Assembly: GCA_021200415.1 (NCBI GenBank)
Contig: JAJQGO010000013.1
Coordinates: 82,016-146,015, forward strand
From: Ruminococcus sp.
Lineage (GTDB): Bacteria; Bacillota; Clostridia; Oscillospirales; Ruminococcaceae
DNA: 64,000 nucleotides
Direction: 5' to 3'
Below the pieces are notes generated by a model, which did not search any database, was not told the DNA's origin, and saw only the letters and a program-made list of their open reading frames with translations. Position 1 is the first letter of the stretch, and every line of letters starts with the position of its first letter. The translations under genes were made by a program, and so were the position numbers. This document shows positions 1-7,568 of the stretch, piece after piece.

Positions 1-890
1 CCGTAGCTGTCGCCCCAGCTTGAAACCGTACCTCTTCCCGGTTCGTAGTCAACTGTATCAAGAGCTGCACCTGTCAGACCGTCAAAAAGTGTGTAATACT
101 CATTTCCCGAAAGGATATAGCCTTTTGAGTTGCGGTAATCTGCTGTTGCGTCACCGATAACAACTCCCGTACCGTCAATAGTTCCGTCAGCTGTTTTGCA
201 GGTCATTTCAGCGTATCCGTCACAGTCAAAATCAGCTACAAGGAACTGTGTGTAATGCGCGCCCGCACGGATATTGCAGCCCAGATCAATGCGCCACAGC
301 TTTGTTCCGTCAAGCTTATAGCAGTCAATATAAACATTGCCTGTTGTGCCCGACTGGGAGTTGTCCTTGGAATTTGAGGGATCCCATTTAACGAAAAGCT
401 CATATGTGCCGTCACCGTCAACATCTCCCACAGAGCAGTCGTTCGGACTGTATGTACATGATGAGGACGTAGGCTGATCAAGCTGAACGTCAAAATAGCT
501 GTTGCCGGAAATCATGGTACAGGTATCGGACGATGTAACAATGCCGTCCACAACTGTATCAACACGATATGTCGATGAAGCCGATCCGCTTGCGTCAAGA
601 TAGCACGTTGCCTCGCCCGCGTTGCTTGTGTAGATTAACGTATCATTGCGATAGAGCTTGAATACCGCATAATCGTTGTCATCTGCGAGAAAACGCCAGC
701 TTACAAGCATACCCGAGCCTGTGTTGATTGCAGTAATTCCCCTGTCCAGATACTCGGCAATATTACTTCCTGTGCCGTATGCCGCTTCTGTTGAAGCTTC
801 AGGCTGCTTCATGGTTGGTGTTATTACTGAAACTGCGCCTATAAGCAATGCTGCCGCCGTTGCAGTAAAACGTCTGAAATTGAACTTCAT
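1..890 (-). CDS. Rhamnogalacturonan lyase, polysaccharide lyase family 11 (5' part, cut by window start)
   Basis: Secreted pectin-degrading enzyme expected to cleave the rhamnose-galacturonate backbone of rhamnogalacturonan I by beta-elimination. The open frame runs from the ATG at 890 to the window edge without a stop, giving about 296 residues. It begins with a basic N-terminus and a hydrophobic segment rich in Ala (signal peptide, about residues 1-28). A fibronectin-like region follows (GSGMLVSWRFLADD, about residue 58), and then the PL11 calcium-blade motifs GDVDGDGTYELFVKWDPSN, NIRAGAHYTQF, FDCDGYAEMTCKTADGT and RGTVSSWGDSYG, which closely match YesW/YesX-type lyases. Its ribosome site GAAAGGTGA lies 8 bases before the ATG. 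The C-terminal part, where Ruminococcus enzymes often carry a CBM or dockerin, is outside the window. The gene is divergent from a sensor/AraC regulator that may control it. Confidence 0.9.
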   Translation of the reverse strand, partial: MKFNFRRFTATAAALLIGAVSVITPTMKQPEASTEAAYGTGSNIAEYLDRGITAINTGSGMLVSWRFLADDNDYAVFKLYRNDTLIYTSNAGEATCYLDASGSASSTYRVDTVVDGIVTSSDTCTMISGNSYFDVQLDQPTSSSCTYSPNDCSVGDVDGDGTYELFVKWDPSNSKDNSQSGTTGNVYIDCYKLDGTKLWRIDLGCNIRAGAHYTQFLVADFDCDGYAEMTCKTADGTIDGTGVVIGDATADYRNSKGYILSGNEYYTLFDGLTGAALDTVDYEPGRGTVSSWGDSY

Positions 891-949
891 AATAATTTCA
901 CCTTTCTGTGTGAATTCCCCGTGTTGCCCGTGGTTTTGTATTTGTTTAT

Positions 950-978
950 ATTATACGCCTTAATACATATTTCGGCAA
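950..978 (-). promoter_or_regulatory. Sigma-A-type promoter of the PL11 lyase
   Basis: Reading the minus strand, TTGCCG (978-973) and TATAAT (955-950) are separated by 17 bases, about 60 bases before the lyase start codon. The -10 is perfect and the -35 matches four of six positions. Confidence 0.6.
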
Positions 979-1040
979 TGAATTAAAATCTCGAATAAAA
1001 AGATTTTTTGAACGCAAAATTGGTTATATATAAAATCATC

Positions 1041-1069
1041 TTGTGTTTTGAGCCTGCCTATGATATAAT
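1041..1069 (+). promoter_or_regulatory. Sigma-A-type promoter of the sensor/AraC regulator
   Basis: TTGTGT at 1041-1046 and TATAAT at 1064-1069 have a 17-base spacer. The expected start of transcription is about 1076, leaving a short leader that contains the ribosome site GAAGGGAC before the ATG at 1104. Confidence 0.55.
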
Positions 1070-1103
1070 ATTCTATAGAAAATAATGAAGGGACAAACTT
1101 GAT

Positions 1104-1763
1104 ATGAAATCAAGACTGCTTATTGGAATAATAACCACCGATTGCCATACCGAATATCAAAGTGAAATCATGCGAGGAATGATTTCACAGGCTTTCAAAA
1201 GCTCATGCGACGTTGCCGTACTCTGTCCGCTGGATAATTTTTTCATCGAAACGCCGCATAAGCTCAACGAAAAATCCATCTTCAAGCTCATATTATCGGA
1301 CATCTTCGACGGATTTCTCTATGACAGAAATTCGCTCAAAAATGTGAAAATCCAAAAATATGTTGACGGCTTATGCACACTTTCAAAAAAGCCTGTTATG
1401 CTCCTTGACTACGGCGATCACAATCAATTTGAAACAACTATGGCTAATGACATTGACGCATTCGAGCTGCTGACGGATCATCTGATTGATGTTCATGGGT
1501 GCAAAAAAATCTACTGCCTGACAGGAAACAAGGGCGTGCTTTGCGCCGAAGAAAGACTCCGCGGATATTTGCGTTCCATGAAGAAGCATAATCTTCCTAT
1601 TGATAAAACATATTACCATTACGGAGATTTCTGGATTACCTCCGGTATCGAGCTTGCACAAAAAATTCTTAGCGGCAAGCTTGAGAAGCCGGACGCCGTT
1701 GTCTGCGGAAGCGATATTTTATGGCTGTTTCCTTTGCCGACACACTTATTAAAGGCGGTCTGA
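1104..1763 (+). CDS. N-terminal part of a frameshifted sensor regulator: LacI/PBP1-like ligand-binding domain
   Basis: This frame encodes about 205 residues of a periplasmic-binding-protein-like sensor of the LacI/GalR C-terminal type. Visible elements are SRLLIGIITTDCHTEYQSEI at the start, IFDGFLYDRN, PVMLLDYGDH, the AFELLTDHLIDVHGCKKIYCLTG helix-strand region and KPDAVVCGSDI near residue 205. The family continues there with a strand leading to 'PEDIAVTGFD', and that continuation is present in another frame from about 1716 (next entry), so the last dozen residues of this frame are a frameshift product. The ribosome site AAGGGAC lies 9 bases before the ATG. There is no DNA-binding domain at the N-terminus; it sits at the C-terminus of the companion frame. 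Whether the break is real or a homopolymer error (TTTT at 1717-1720) cannot be told from the sequence alone. Confidence 0.7.
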   Translation: MKSRLLIGIITTDCHTEYQSEIMRGMISQAFKSSCDVAVLCPLDNFFIETPHKLNEKSIFKLILSDIFDGFLYDRNSLKNVKIQKYVDGLCTLSKKPVMLLDYGDHNQFETTMANDIDAFELLTDHLIDVHGCKKIYCLTGNKGVLCAEERLRGYLRSMKKHNLPIDKTYYHYGDFWITSGIELAQKILSGKLEKPDAVVCGSDILWLFPLPTHLLKAV

Positions 1764-3322
1764 GAGTGCCTGAGGATATTGCTGTGACGGGATTTGACGC
1801 TTCAATGGACGGTTATCAGTTCAACCCGTCTATCACCAGCTGTAAGCGTCCGAATTACCAGCTGGGAGCGGAAGCATTTAGACGCCTGTATCGAATCATC
1901 ACAGGAAGAATTTGCAGAAAGGTTCCCGATGAAGTCGAAAAAATCAGGCTCGGAAAAAGCTGCGGCTGCTCCGAAAATCCCGAGCTGAAACGTGAAACGA
2001 AACGTCAGCTTCGCAATGTCGAACGATTCAGGAGTAAAATGTCGTGCAGCGATATGCTGATTGATATATCAAATTCAAAAGATTTTTCCTCGCTTCTCGA
2101 CAGAATCGATCATTACACATATCTGGTATACAAAATGAATCATATGTTTATCTGTGTGACAGAAAAATTTTTGACTGTAACTGATTCTGAAAATGAACGC
2201 ACTCTTGATTTTAGCTGTAATGACCCTGTTAACATTGTTTACGACAAAGCCGCAGTTTGCAGAAATTCCCCTCCGGGTAGATTTGAAAATTCCGGCGAAG
2301 CAATTGATTTCTTCCGAAACAGTCACAATCAACCCTCCGCGTTCTATATTTCCCCGCTCCATTACAATGACAATTTCTTCGGATATGCTGCCGTTTCCTT
2401 CGGAAAATACCCGATGGCATACAGCGACCTTTATATTCGTTGGATCGGGTATGTCAACATCGCTATTGAAAAGGTCAGAATGCAGTCGGCTATGAATATT
2501 GCGCTGAAAAAGCTGGATTCCCTTGCAATTTACGATGAGCTGACAGGTATGCTGAGCAGAACGGGATTTTCCGACGCTTTTGATGTTGAATTATCTGTCC
2601 GTCATGAGTGCAGGACAATTACATATATGCATATTGAGCTTACTGAGATTAAAAATTTCTATTACAAAAATGGTCATGAAAAAACATCATATACAATCAA
2701 AGTTTTCTCGGATATTCTTAAATCATGCTTGACGGAAGACGACATATGCGGAACAATTTCTCCCATATGCTATGGAGTTGTTTCCTTTGGCGCAGACAGA
2801 ACGAATGCCCTGTTTACTGAGCTTAAACGAAGGCTTCAGGATTCCGGCAGCTTCGAGGACAGCAGCGGCACTGCATTTACAATCGGCTCCTGCACCTGCG
2901 AAATGTCAGGCGATATAAACCTCCCCGACATGATGTACAAGGCTGCGGTAAATAAATCATATATTTACTCAAAGCAGGAAACCGCCGTGAATCCGCAGTT
3001 TGAAAAGCTTTGCAGTCTTAGGAACAGCATGAAAAAAAATCCCGAGCTTTCGTGGAACATCAGTGAAATTGCCGATAAAATGTTCATAAGCAAAAGCTAT
3101 CTGCAAAAAATTTATAAATCATACTTTAACAAAAGTATTATCGAGGAATTGATACAGTTCCGTCTTGACAAGGCAAAAAAATTGCTTATTGAAACTGATT
3201 TAAGCGTCACTGAAATCGCAAATGAATGTGGTTATTCCACGTATAATTATTTCGTGCGGCAGTTCAGAGCAGCTGAAAATTTGTCGCCATCACAGTTTCG
3301 GGCGGTTCATGAACAGGAATAA
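1721..3322 (+). CDS. C-terminal part of the same regulator: end of sensor domain, GAF-like region, degenerate GGDEF, AraC HTH
   Basis: This continues the gene above after a one-base shift. Residues 1-85 finish the LacI-like fold (RVPEDIAVTGFDASMDGY) and end in a CGCS cysteine pair. A region of about 180 residues without a clear motif follows. Near residue 270 comes a GGDEF-type domain starting LAIYDELTGMLSRTGF; the GGDEF signature itself is not recognisable (ISPICYGVVSFG stands in that region), so it is probably not a cyclase. The last 100 residues are an AraC/XylS double helix-turn-helix (ISEIADKMFISKSYLQKIY and SVTEIANECGYSTYNYFVRQF). The ATG at 1721 has no ribosome site and cuts the sensor fold, so this is unlikely to be an independent gene. 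Clostridial regulators of this type often control neighbouring glycan genes, so control of the PL11 gene is inferred. Confidence 0.75.
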   Translation: MAVSFADTLIKGGLRVPEDIAVTGFDASMDGYQFNPSITSCKRPNYQLGAEAFRRLYRIITGRICRKVPDEVEKIRLGKSCGCSENPELKRETKRQLRNVERFRSKMSCSDMLIDISNSKDFSSLLDRIDHYTYLVYKMNHMFICVTEKFLTVTDSENERTLDFSCNDPVNIVYDKAAVCRNSPPGRFENSGEAIDFFRNSHNQPSAFYISPLHYNDNFFGYAAVSFGKYPMAYSDLYIRWIGYVNIAIEKVRMQSAMNIALKKLDSLAIYDELTGMLSRTGFSDAFDVELSVRHECRTITYMHIELTEIKNFYYKNGHEKTSYTIKVFSDILKSCLTEDDICGTISPICYGVVSFGADRTNALFTELKRRLQDSGSFEDSSGTAFTIGSCTCEMSGDINLPDMMYKAAVNKSYIYSKQETAVNPQFEKLCSLRNSMKKNPELSWNISEIADKMFISKSYLQKIYKSYFNKSIIEELIQFRLDKAKKLLIETDLSVTEIANECGYSTYNYFVRQFRAAENLSPSQFRAVHEQE

Positions 3323-3354
3323 ATCCGGAGAATTTAATTTCTCCGGATTTTCAT
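3323..3354 (+). terminator. Rho-independent terminator after the AraC-type regulator
   Basis: The arms ATCCGGAGAA and TTCTCCGGAT pair across 3323-3348, followed by a T-rich tract (TTTTCATTTTAT). It sits between two convergent genes and may also slow transcription arriving from the AEC transporter. Confidence 0.8.
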
Positions 3355-3355
3355 T

Positions 3356-4318
3356 TTATATGTATTCGAGAGTTTTCAGAATGAACAGCCACAGCGTAAG
3401 CGTGAACGCACTGCACAGCGTAGTCAGCATGACAGCGCAGGCGGTAATCGTGCCGCTGTGCCCCATATTACGTGACATTACAAAGCTGCTGCCGGTTGTT
3501 GCGCTTCCAAGCATGACGAGTATCGCTATGAGCTTTTCTCCGCGGAAACCAAGCTTGATGGCTATGGGAAGGAATATTGCGCAGAAAATTATCAGCTTGA
3601 TTACGGTGATTCCGATGGATATAGGCAGCTTATCCTTCGCTTCGCCGAATTTAAATGATGCTCCGAGTGCAATGAGCGAAAGCGGCGTTGCCATAGATCC
3701 AAGATACGATATTGATTTTGACATAATTACAGGCTGAGGTATATCTATTAACGACCAGATTATCCCTGCTGCAATTCCCAGTATAATCGGATTACTTATA
3801 ACGTCCTTTAACGTGCGCAGAAAGAGCTGCTTAGGATTCCTTTTTACCCCATTATCAGGAGCCGTAAACGACAAAACAATTACAGCTATGATGTTGTATA
3901 GCGGAACTGTTCCGACAATCATAAGCGCCGCCATAGTTGCTTCTCCGTAAATATTGTTTACAAAAGCTATGCCGAGTATTGCGGCGCTGCTTCGGTAGGA
4001 CGCTTGAATTATCTCTCCACGTTCAGCCTTATCCTTATGGAAAAGGGAGAATCCGAAAGCAATACATATGCTTAAAACAGTTGCAAAAAAGCAGAAAAGC
4101 ACAAACTTCGTATCCCACACAGATTTAAAATCAGCAGTTGATAAATCCATAAATAGCAGTGCGGGAAGGAGCGCCTTGAATACGAATTGATTTAGCTTTT
4201 GAGTTGTATGTTCGTCTAATAAATTGACTTTTTTGAATATCCAGCCGAGAACCATCATCAGGAATATCGGAATTGTGGCATTCAGACTGAAAACAAGATT
4301 TTGCCCAAAGGTATGCAT
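3356..4318 (-). CDS. AEC (auxin efflux carrier) family transporter
   Basis: Integral membrane transporter of the AEC family (PF03547). Bacterial members include malonate, malate and other small organic anion carriers. About 320 residues form roughly ten hydrophobic segments with the family's pseudo-symmetric halves: IPIFLMMVLGWIFKKVNLLD early, a half-way hydrophilic loop (FTAPDNGVKRNPKQLF), and SKSISYLGSMATPLSLIALG after the midpoint, typical of the family's crossover region. I place the start at the ATG at 4318 because GGTGA lies just upstream; a GTG three codons earlier (4327) is the alternative. The substrate cannot be read from sequence. The gene is single, convergent with the regulator and separated from the upstream pfp gene by a terminator and a repeat element. 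Confidence 0.85.
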   Translation of the reverse strand: MHTFGQNLVFSLNATIPIFLMMVLGWIFKKVNLLDEHTTQKLNQFVFKALLPALLFMDLSTADFKSVWDTKFVLFCFFATVLSICIAFGFSLFHKDKAERGEIIQASYRSSAAILGIAFVNNIYGEATMAALMIVGTVPLYNIIAVIVLSFTAPDNGVKRNPKQLFLRTLKDVISNPIILGIAAGIIWSLIDIPQPVIMSKSISYLGSMATPLSLIALGASFKFGEAKDKLPISIGITVIKLIIFCAIFLPIAIKLGFRGEKLIAILVMLGSATTGSSFVMSRNMGHSGTITACAVMLTTLCSAFTLTLWLFILKTLEYI

Positions 4319-4401
4319 TAAATTCACCAGCTTCTATTTATTTTTCACACAAAGCTCATTATACATCATTTAACGCATATTGTCAATCAGGGAATTTTAC
4401 G

Positions 4402-4434
4402 AAAAAACCACCGAAAATAAAGTTTTCGGCGGTT
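4402..4434 (-). terminator. Terminator of the pfp transcript
   Basis: On the minus strand the arms AACCGCCGAAAA (4434-4423) and TTTTCGGTGGTT (4417-4406) form a 12-bp stem with a 5-base loop, followed by a run of T. It lies beyond the palindromic repeat, so the repeat would be transcribed in the pfp 3' untranslated region. Confidence 0.75.
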
Positions 4435-4438
4435 ATTC

Positions 4439-4617
4439 TTAAGACAGCACCGTACAAAGAACGCCTATCGGCTTTGCCGCACATCTGCTCGTCAATTTCC
4501 GCCATCTTTCGCAAAAATTTTTTGACATACGTCAGTATGCCTGCAAAATTTTTGTTGCATCTGACGAAAATATGATCTTCGCATCTGTACGACAATCTTT
4601 GTGCGATGCTGCCTTAA
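4439..4617. repeat. Palindromic repeat element, full copy 1 (about 179 bp)
   Basis: The ends are 22-base inverted repeats (4439-4460 against 4596-4617) matching at 19 of 22 positions; the core shared by both is TTAAGRCAGCA and ACAAAGA. The interior is also largely self-complementary around a centre near 4530 (GACATAC with GTATGCC), so the whole element can fold into one long imperfect hairpin. A second full copy is at 35823-36003 and a collapsed one at 58602-58647. The element's right end contributes the TAA stop of pfp. A 70-codon open frame inside (4383-4595) is not preserved in the other copy and is not treated as a gene. Confidence 0.85.
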
Positions 4618-5828
4618 ACTATAAAATGCTGCGGCATTCCGTTTTTCATAATCGGGTTCAGTTCGCCCTGTATCAGGGGCATGAGATATTCAAGAGCATC
4701 GGCAGTTATATCGTTTCCTGAGTCGTTAATCCATTCCATTGGGAAAAAGCATTCGCTGTTAGCCGCCTCTTCGGCAGGTACGCTGACTATTTCACACCTG
4801 TAGGGAGCTGAGGATACCCGCCTGAACGACATCATGCAGCCGGATTTCCCCTCAAGACCAAATCGTACAGCGGCAGCTCCGATTTCCTGAGCCTCCTCAA
4901 TATCTGTCAGCGAGGCAAAGTGAGAGCTGCATCGCTGCATGACATTCAGCTCAATTGACCTGACCTTGCAGCCGATTCTGTCAGAAACAAGATTTTCGAG
5001 ATACTTTCCGATTCCCGACAGATAGGCGTGCCCAAATGCGTCCTTTTTGCAGGATTGATAATCCTCAGCGGCAAACCTGCCGTCAGATGTGCGGACACCC
5101 TCCGAAACTGCCGCAATAACCGCCTTATGACGCTTCATCATATCCGTAACATCACTCAGAAATCTCTTTCCGCAGAAGGTATGCTCCGGAAGATAAATGA
5201 GATGAGGCGCGCTTTCACCGTTCATTCTCATGCAGCCTGAAGCCGCCGTAAGCCAGCCCGCATGACGCCCCATAGTTTCAACAATCGTGACGGACGGCTT
5301 GCTGTAGACATTGCTGTCACGGGTAATTTCCTGCACAGTTGCCGCAACGTACTTTGCCGCAGACCCGAATCCGGGACAATGGTCAGTTCCGCAAAGATCG
5401 TTGTCGATTGTTTTCGGTATGCCGATAACTCTTATGTCAATTTTATTTTCCTCAAAATAGCGTGAAAGCTTGGCAACCGTGTCCATTGAATCATTGCCGC
5501 CGATGTAGAAAAAAATTCCTATTTCATAACGACGGAAGCACTCGGTTATCACCTGATATACAGAGGAATCAGCCGCATATTCAGGCAGCTTTCTCCTGCA
5601 TGAACCTAATGCCGCCGATGGCGTTCTGATGAGAAGCTCAATGTCCTCCGAGCTTTTCAGACGCCCGGACAAATCCGTCAGATTGTCATTGATTATGCCC
5701 TCTATGCCGTTGAAGGAACCATATATTTTTTCAATTTCGTTTAATTTTTCAGCCTGATTATACACTCCTGCCAGCGATGCGTTTATAGCGCAGGTCGGAC
5801 CGCCTGACTGTGCAACTGCAATATTCAT
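4614..5828 (-). CDS. pfp: 6-phosphofructokinase, probably pyrophosphate-dependent
   Basis: Catalyses phosphorylation of fructose 6-phosphate to fructose 1,6-bisphosphate in glycolysis. The 404-residue protein carries the phosphofructokinase motifs in order: IAVAQSGGPTCAINASLAG at the N-terminus, FYIGGNDSMDTV (about residue 107), IGIPKTIDND (about 138), CPGFGSA, and IVETMGRHAGWLTAASG. Two residues point to pyrophosphate rather than ATP as phosphoryl donor: Asp in GGNDS, where ATP enzymes have Gly (GGDGS), and Lys in PKTIDND, where ATP enzymes have Gly. This follows the established rule for the family; activity is inferred. Only a weak ribosome site is visible before the ATG. It is a single-gene transcript with its own promoter and a terminator at 4402-4434. 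Confidence 0.92.
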   Translation of the reverse strand: MNIAVAQSGGPTCAINASLAGVYNQAEKLNEIEKIYGSFNGIEGIINDNLTDLSGRLKSSEDIELLIRTPSAALGSCRRKLPEYAADSSVYQVITECFRRYEIGIFFYIGGNDSMDTVAKLSRYFEENKIDIRVIGIPKTIDNDLCGTDHCPGFGSAAKYVAATVQEITRDSNVYSKPSVTIVETMGRHAGWLTAASGCMRMNGESAPHLIYLPEHTFCGKRFLSDVTDMMKRHKAVIAAVSEGVRTSDGRFAAEDYQSCKKDAFGHAYLSGIGKYLENLVSDRIGCKVRSIELNVMQRCSSHFASLTDIEEAQEIGAAAVRFGLEGKSGCMMSFRRVSSAPYRCEIVSVPAEEAANSECFFPMEWINDSGNDITADALEYLMPLIQGELNPIMKNGMPQHFIV

Positions 5829-5917
5829 ATCTTACAACAGGCTCACAATAAAAATAAAACTATATTGCCGAACCTAATTCCCCTCTCAAATTTTACCGAT
5901 TTCGCGGTACATTTGTT

Positions 5918-5946
5918 ATTATAGCATAAAATTGCCGAATTTACAA
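5918..5946 (-). promoter_or_regulatory. Sigma-A-type promoter of pfp
   Basis: On the minus strand TTGTAA (5946-5941) and TATAAT (5923-5918) have a 17-base spacer, giving a leader of about 80 nt. The rest of the 5829-6068 gap shows no gene. Confidence 0.55.
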
Positions 5947-6049
5947 CTGAATTTGCCTACAAAATCAGTTCAAATGTATGTTGAAACTTGTACATATTAT
6001 GCAAATCATGTAAATAATTGCAGGGAATTATAACTATATTGCTCTCAAA

Positions 6050-6068
6050 GCAGCGTCAGAATCGCTGC
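6050..6068 (-). terminator. Weak hairpin after the HAD phosphatase gene
   Basis: GCAGCG (6068-6063) and CGCTGC (6055-6050) pair directly after the stop codon. Only a short T tract follows, so termination is possible but not certain. Confidence 0.35.
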
Positions 6069-6857
6069 CTATATAATACCAAAATGACGAAGCGCAAATT
6101 CAATTCCGTCATCCTCAATAGGTTTAGTTATAAATGAAACGTAGAGATAGATTTTTTCAGCTCCGCCCATTGCAATGCTGTTCGGGACAGCCGTAAGCAT
6201 TGGTAAATCGTTCATGCTGTCACCGATTGCGTATGCGTTTTCCAGCGGTATTCCGAGTCTCTCAAGTATAAAATCAATTGCCGTGGCTTTCGTGAAATCC
6301 TTAGGCACATTTTCATAAAATCCGCCTCCCCTGTCAATCATCATAAAGTCAGGCTCAATCTGCTTTTTCAGCATTTCAAAATCCGTATTTTCCGTTTTCC
6401 AGAAAACAAATTTATCGAATCCGAAGTTATCGTCCGATACATCAAAATCTACCCTAACGTCATTATCGAGAAAGACCTCCTTGAAATATTTCAAATCAGG
6501 CGTTGAGGGAGCTTTTTTGTCGAAGAACAGGCAGTCGCGATGCTCATAAACCGGCACAGCTCCGCATGAACGGAGAATTCCGGCAATTTTGCGGCAGTAG
6601 CCCTGTTCAAGCCTATTGTACATCAGCACCTCACCGTTGTACTCGATATACGTCCCGCAGCCGCACAAATATCCGTCAAATCCAAGACCTTTTATTTCGT
6701 CGCTGAGATTGAACGCTGTTCTACCCGTATTGATAAATGTCAGATTCCCGTTCGCACGAGCCTTTGCAATAGCTGTCCTTGTGCTTTCGGGAATAATTGA
6801 CCGTGAATCCTCGGTTATCAAAGTTCCGTCCACATCAAAAAAAATGACCTTTTTCAT
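6069..6857 (-). CDS. Cof-type HAD-superfamily phosphatase
   Basis: Haloacid dehalogenase-fold phosphatase of the Cof/YidA subgroup (class IIB cap), cytoplasmic, usually acting on sugar phosphates or related metabolites. Motif I is IFFDVDGTLI at residues 4-13 with nucleophile Asp and second Asp; motif II is FINTGR; motif III Lys lies near KATAIDFIL; motif IV is GDSMNDLPML near residue 210. The length of 262 fits the family. I use the ATG at 6857, not an upstream one, because AAGGAG lies eight bases before it. The substrate is unknown. The gene is divergent from the cobalamin adenosyltransferase gene. Confidence 0.88.
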   Translation of the reverse strand: MKKVIFFDVDGTLITEDSRSIIPESTRTAIAKARANGNLTFINTGRTAFNLSDEIKGLGFDGYLCGCGTYIEYNGEVLMYNRLEQGYCRKIAGILRSCGAVPVYEHRDCLFFDKKAPSTPDLKYFKEVFLDNDVRVDFDVSDDNFGFDKFVFWKTENTDFEMLKKQIEPDFMMIDRGGGFYENVPKDFTKATAIDFILERLGIPLENAYAIGDSMNDLPMLTAVPNSIAMGGAEKIYLYVSFITKPIEDDGIEFALRHFGII

Positions 6858-6937
6858 AATAAAAATCTCCTTGAAATTCGTTCCGAAATAATTATAATGC
6901 AATGTTATTTTTTTGTCAAGAACCTTCTTTTTGGCAA

Positions 6938-6966
6938 TTGCTATGCCTGCGGAAATGTGATATAAT
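6938..6966 (+). promoter_or_regulatory. Promoter of the cobalamin adenosyltransferase gene
   Basis: TTGCTA (6938-6943), a 17-base spacer and TATAAT (6961-6966). Transcription would begin near 6973, downstream of an in-frame upstream start at 6971, which decides in favour of the ATG at 7004. No cobalamin riboswitch is visible in the short leader. Confidence 0.65.
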
Positions 6967-7003
6967 ATAGGTGCCTAAAATTTACATGAAGGGTCTGTTA
7001 ATT

Positions 7004-7525
7004 ATGAGCTTTAACCATATCTACTGCGGAAACGGAAAAGGAAAAACCACAGCCGCCCTCGGGCTTGCGCTGAGAGCCGCAGGTGCAAACATGAACGTAC
7101 ACATCATTCAGTTTCTCAAGAGTTCGGAAACAGCGGAACTGAAATCTCTGTCGGGAATCAAAAATATCTCGGTTGCACGATGCAGCCGCGGCTTCGGCTT
7201 CACCTTTCAGATGACCGATGAGGAAAAGGCTGAGATTACCGAGCAGCATAACAAAATGCTCAGGGACGCAAAAACGCTTATCTCACAGGGCAAAATAGAT
7301 ATGCTCATTCTTGATGAATTTCTTGACGCATACAGCCTCGGGCTGGTTGACAGAGAGCTTGCGGATTCCATTGCCCTTCGCCATTATGATTCAGTTGAAT
7401 TGGTTATTACAGGCCGTGATCCGTCCGATGAATACCTTGCCGAAGCCGACTACGTCAGCGAAATAAATTCTGTGAAACACCCATTTGAAAAGGGCGTTCA
7501 GGCACGCAAAGGAATCGAATACTAA
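7004..7525 (+). CDS. cobO: Cob(I)alamin / cob(I)yrinate a,c-diamide adenosyltransferase (CobA/BtuR type)
   Basis: Transfers the 5'-deoxyadenosyl group of ATP to reduced corrinoids, forming adenosylcobalamin precursors. The 173-residue protein starts with the modified P-loop GNGKGKTTAALGLALRA (residues 9-25). IDMLILDEFLDA carries the Walker B-like acidic residues and LVITGRDPSDEYLAEADYVSEI is the conserved C-terminal block of the CobO/CobA family. The protein ends in the typical KHPFEKGVQARKGIEY. AAGGG lies ten bases before the chosen ATG. No other cobalamin biosynthesis gene is nearby, so salvage of exogenous corrinoids is the likely use (inference). A strong terminator follows. Confidence 0.92.
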   Translation: MSFNHIYCGNGKGKTTAALGLALRAAGANMNVHIIQFLKSSETAELKSLSGIKNISVARCSRGFGFTFQMTDEEKAEITEQHNKMLRDAKTLISQGKIDMLILDEFLDAYSLGLVDRELADSIALRHYDSVELVITGRDPSDEYLAEADYVSEINSVKHPFEKGVQARKGIEY

Positions 7526-7536
7526 AACAAAACCAA

Positions 7537-7567
7537 AACTCCCTGACTTTATCATCAGGGAGTTTTT
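7537..7567 (+). terminator. Terminator after cobO
   Basis: AACTCCCTGA (7537-7546) pairs with TCAGGGAGTT (7555-7564), followed by TTTTT. Because the T tract ends almost at the stop of the convergent nicotinamidase gene, it may serve both directions. Confidence 0.85.
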
Positions 7568-7568
7568 C

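Noticed and set aside
2490-2990. Active diguanylate cyclase domain in the regulator
   Set aside because: The fold start YDELTGMLSR is present but no GGDEF/GGEEF signature is found.
4383-4595. 70-codon open frame on the minus strand
   Set aside because: It lies almost wholly inside palindromic repeat copy 1 and is not preserved in copy 2; no ribosome site.
6858-7003. Cobalamin riboswitch before the adenosyltransferase gene
   Set aside because: The promoter lies too close to the start codon to leave room for one.
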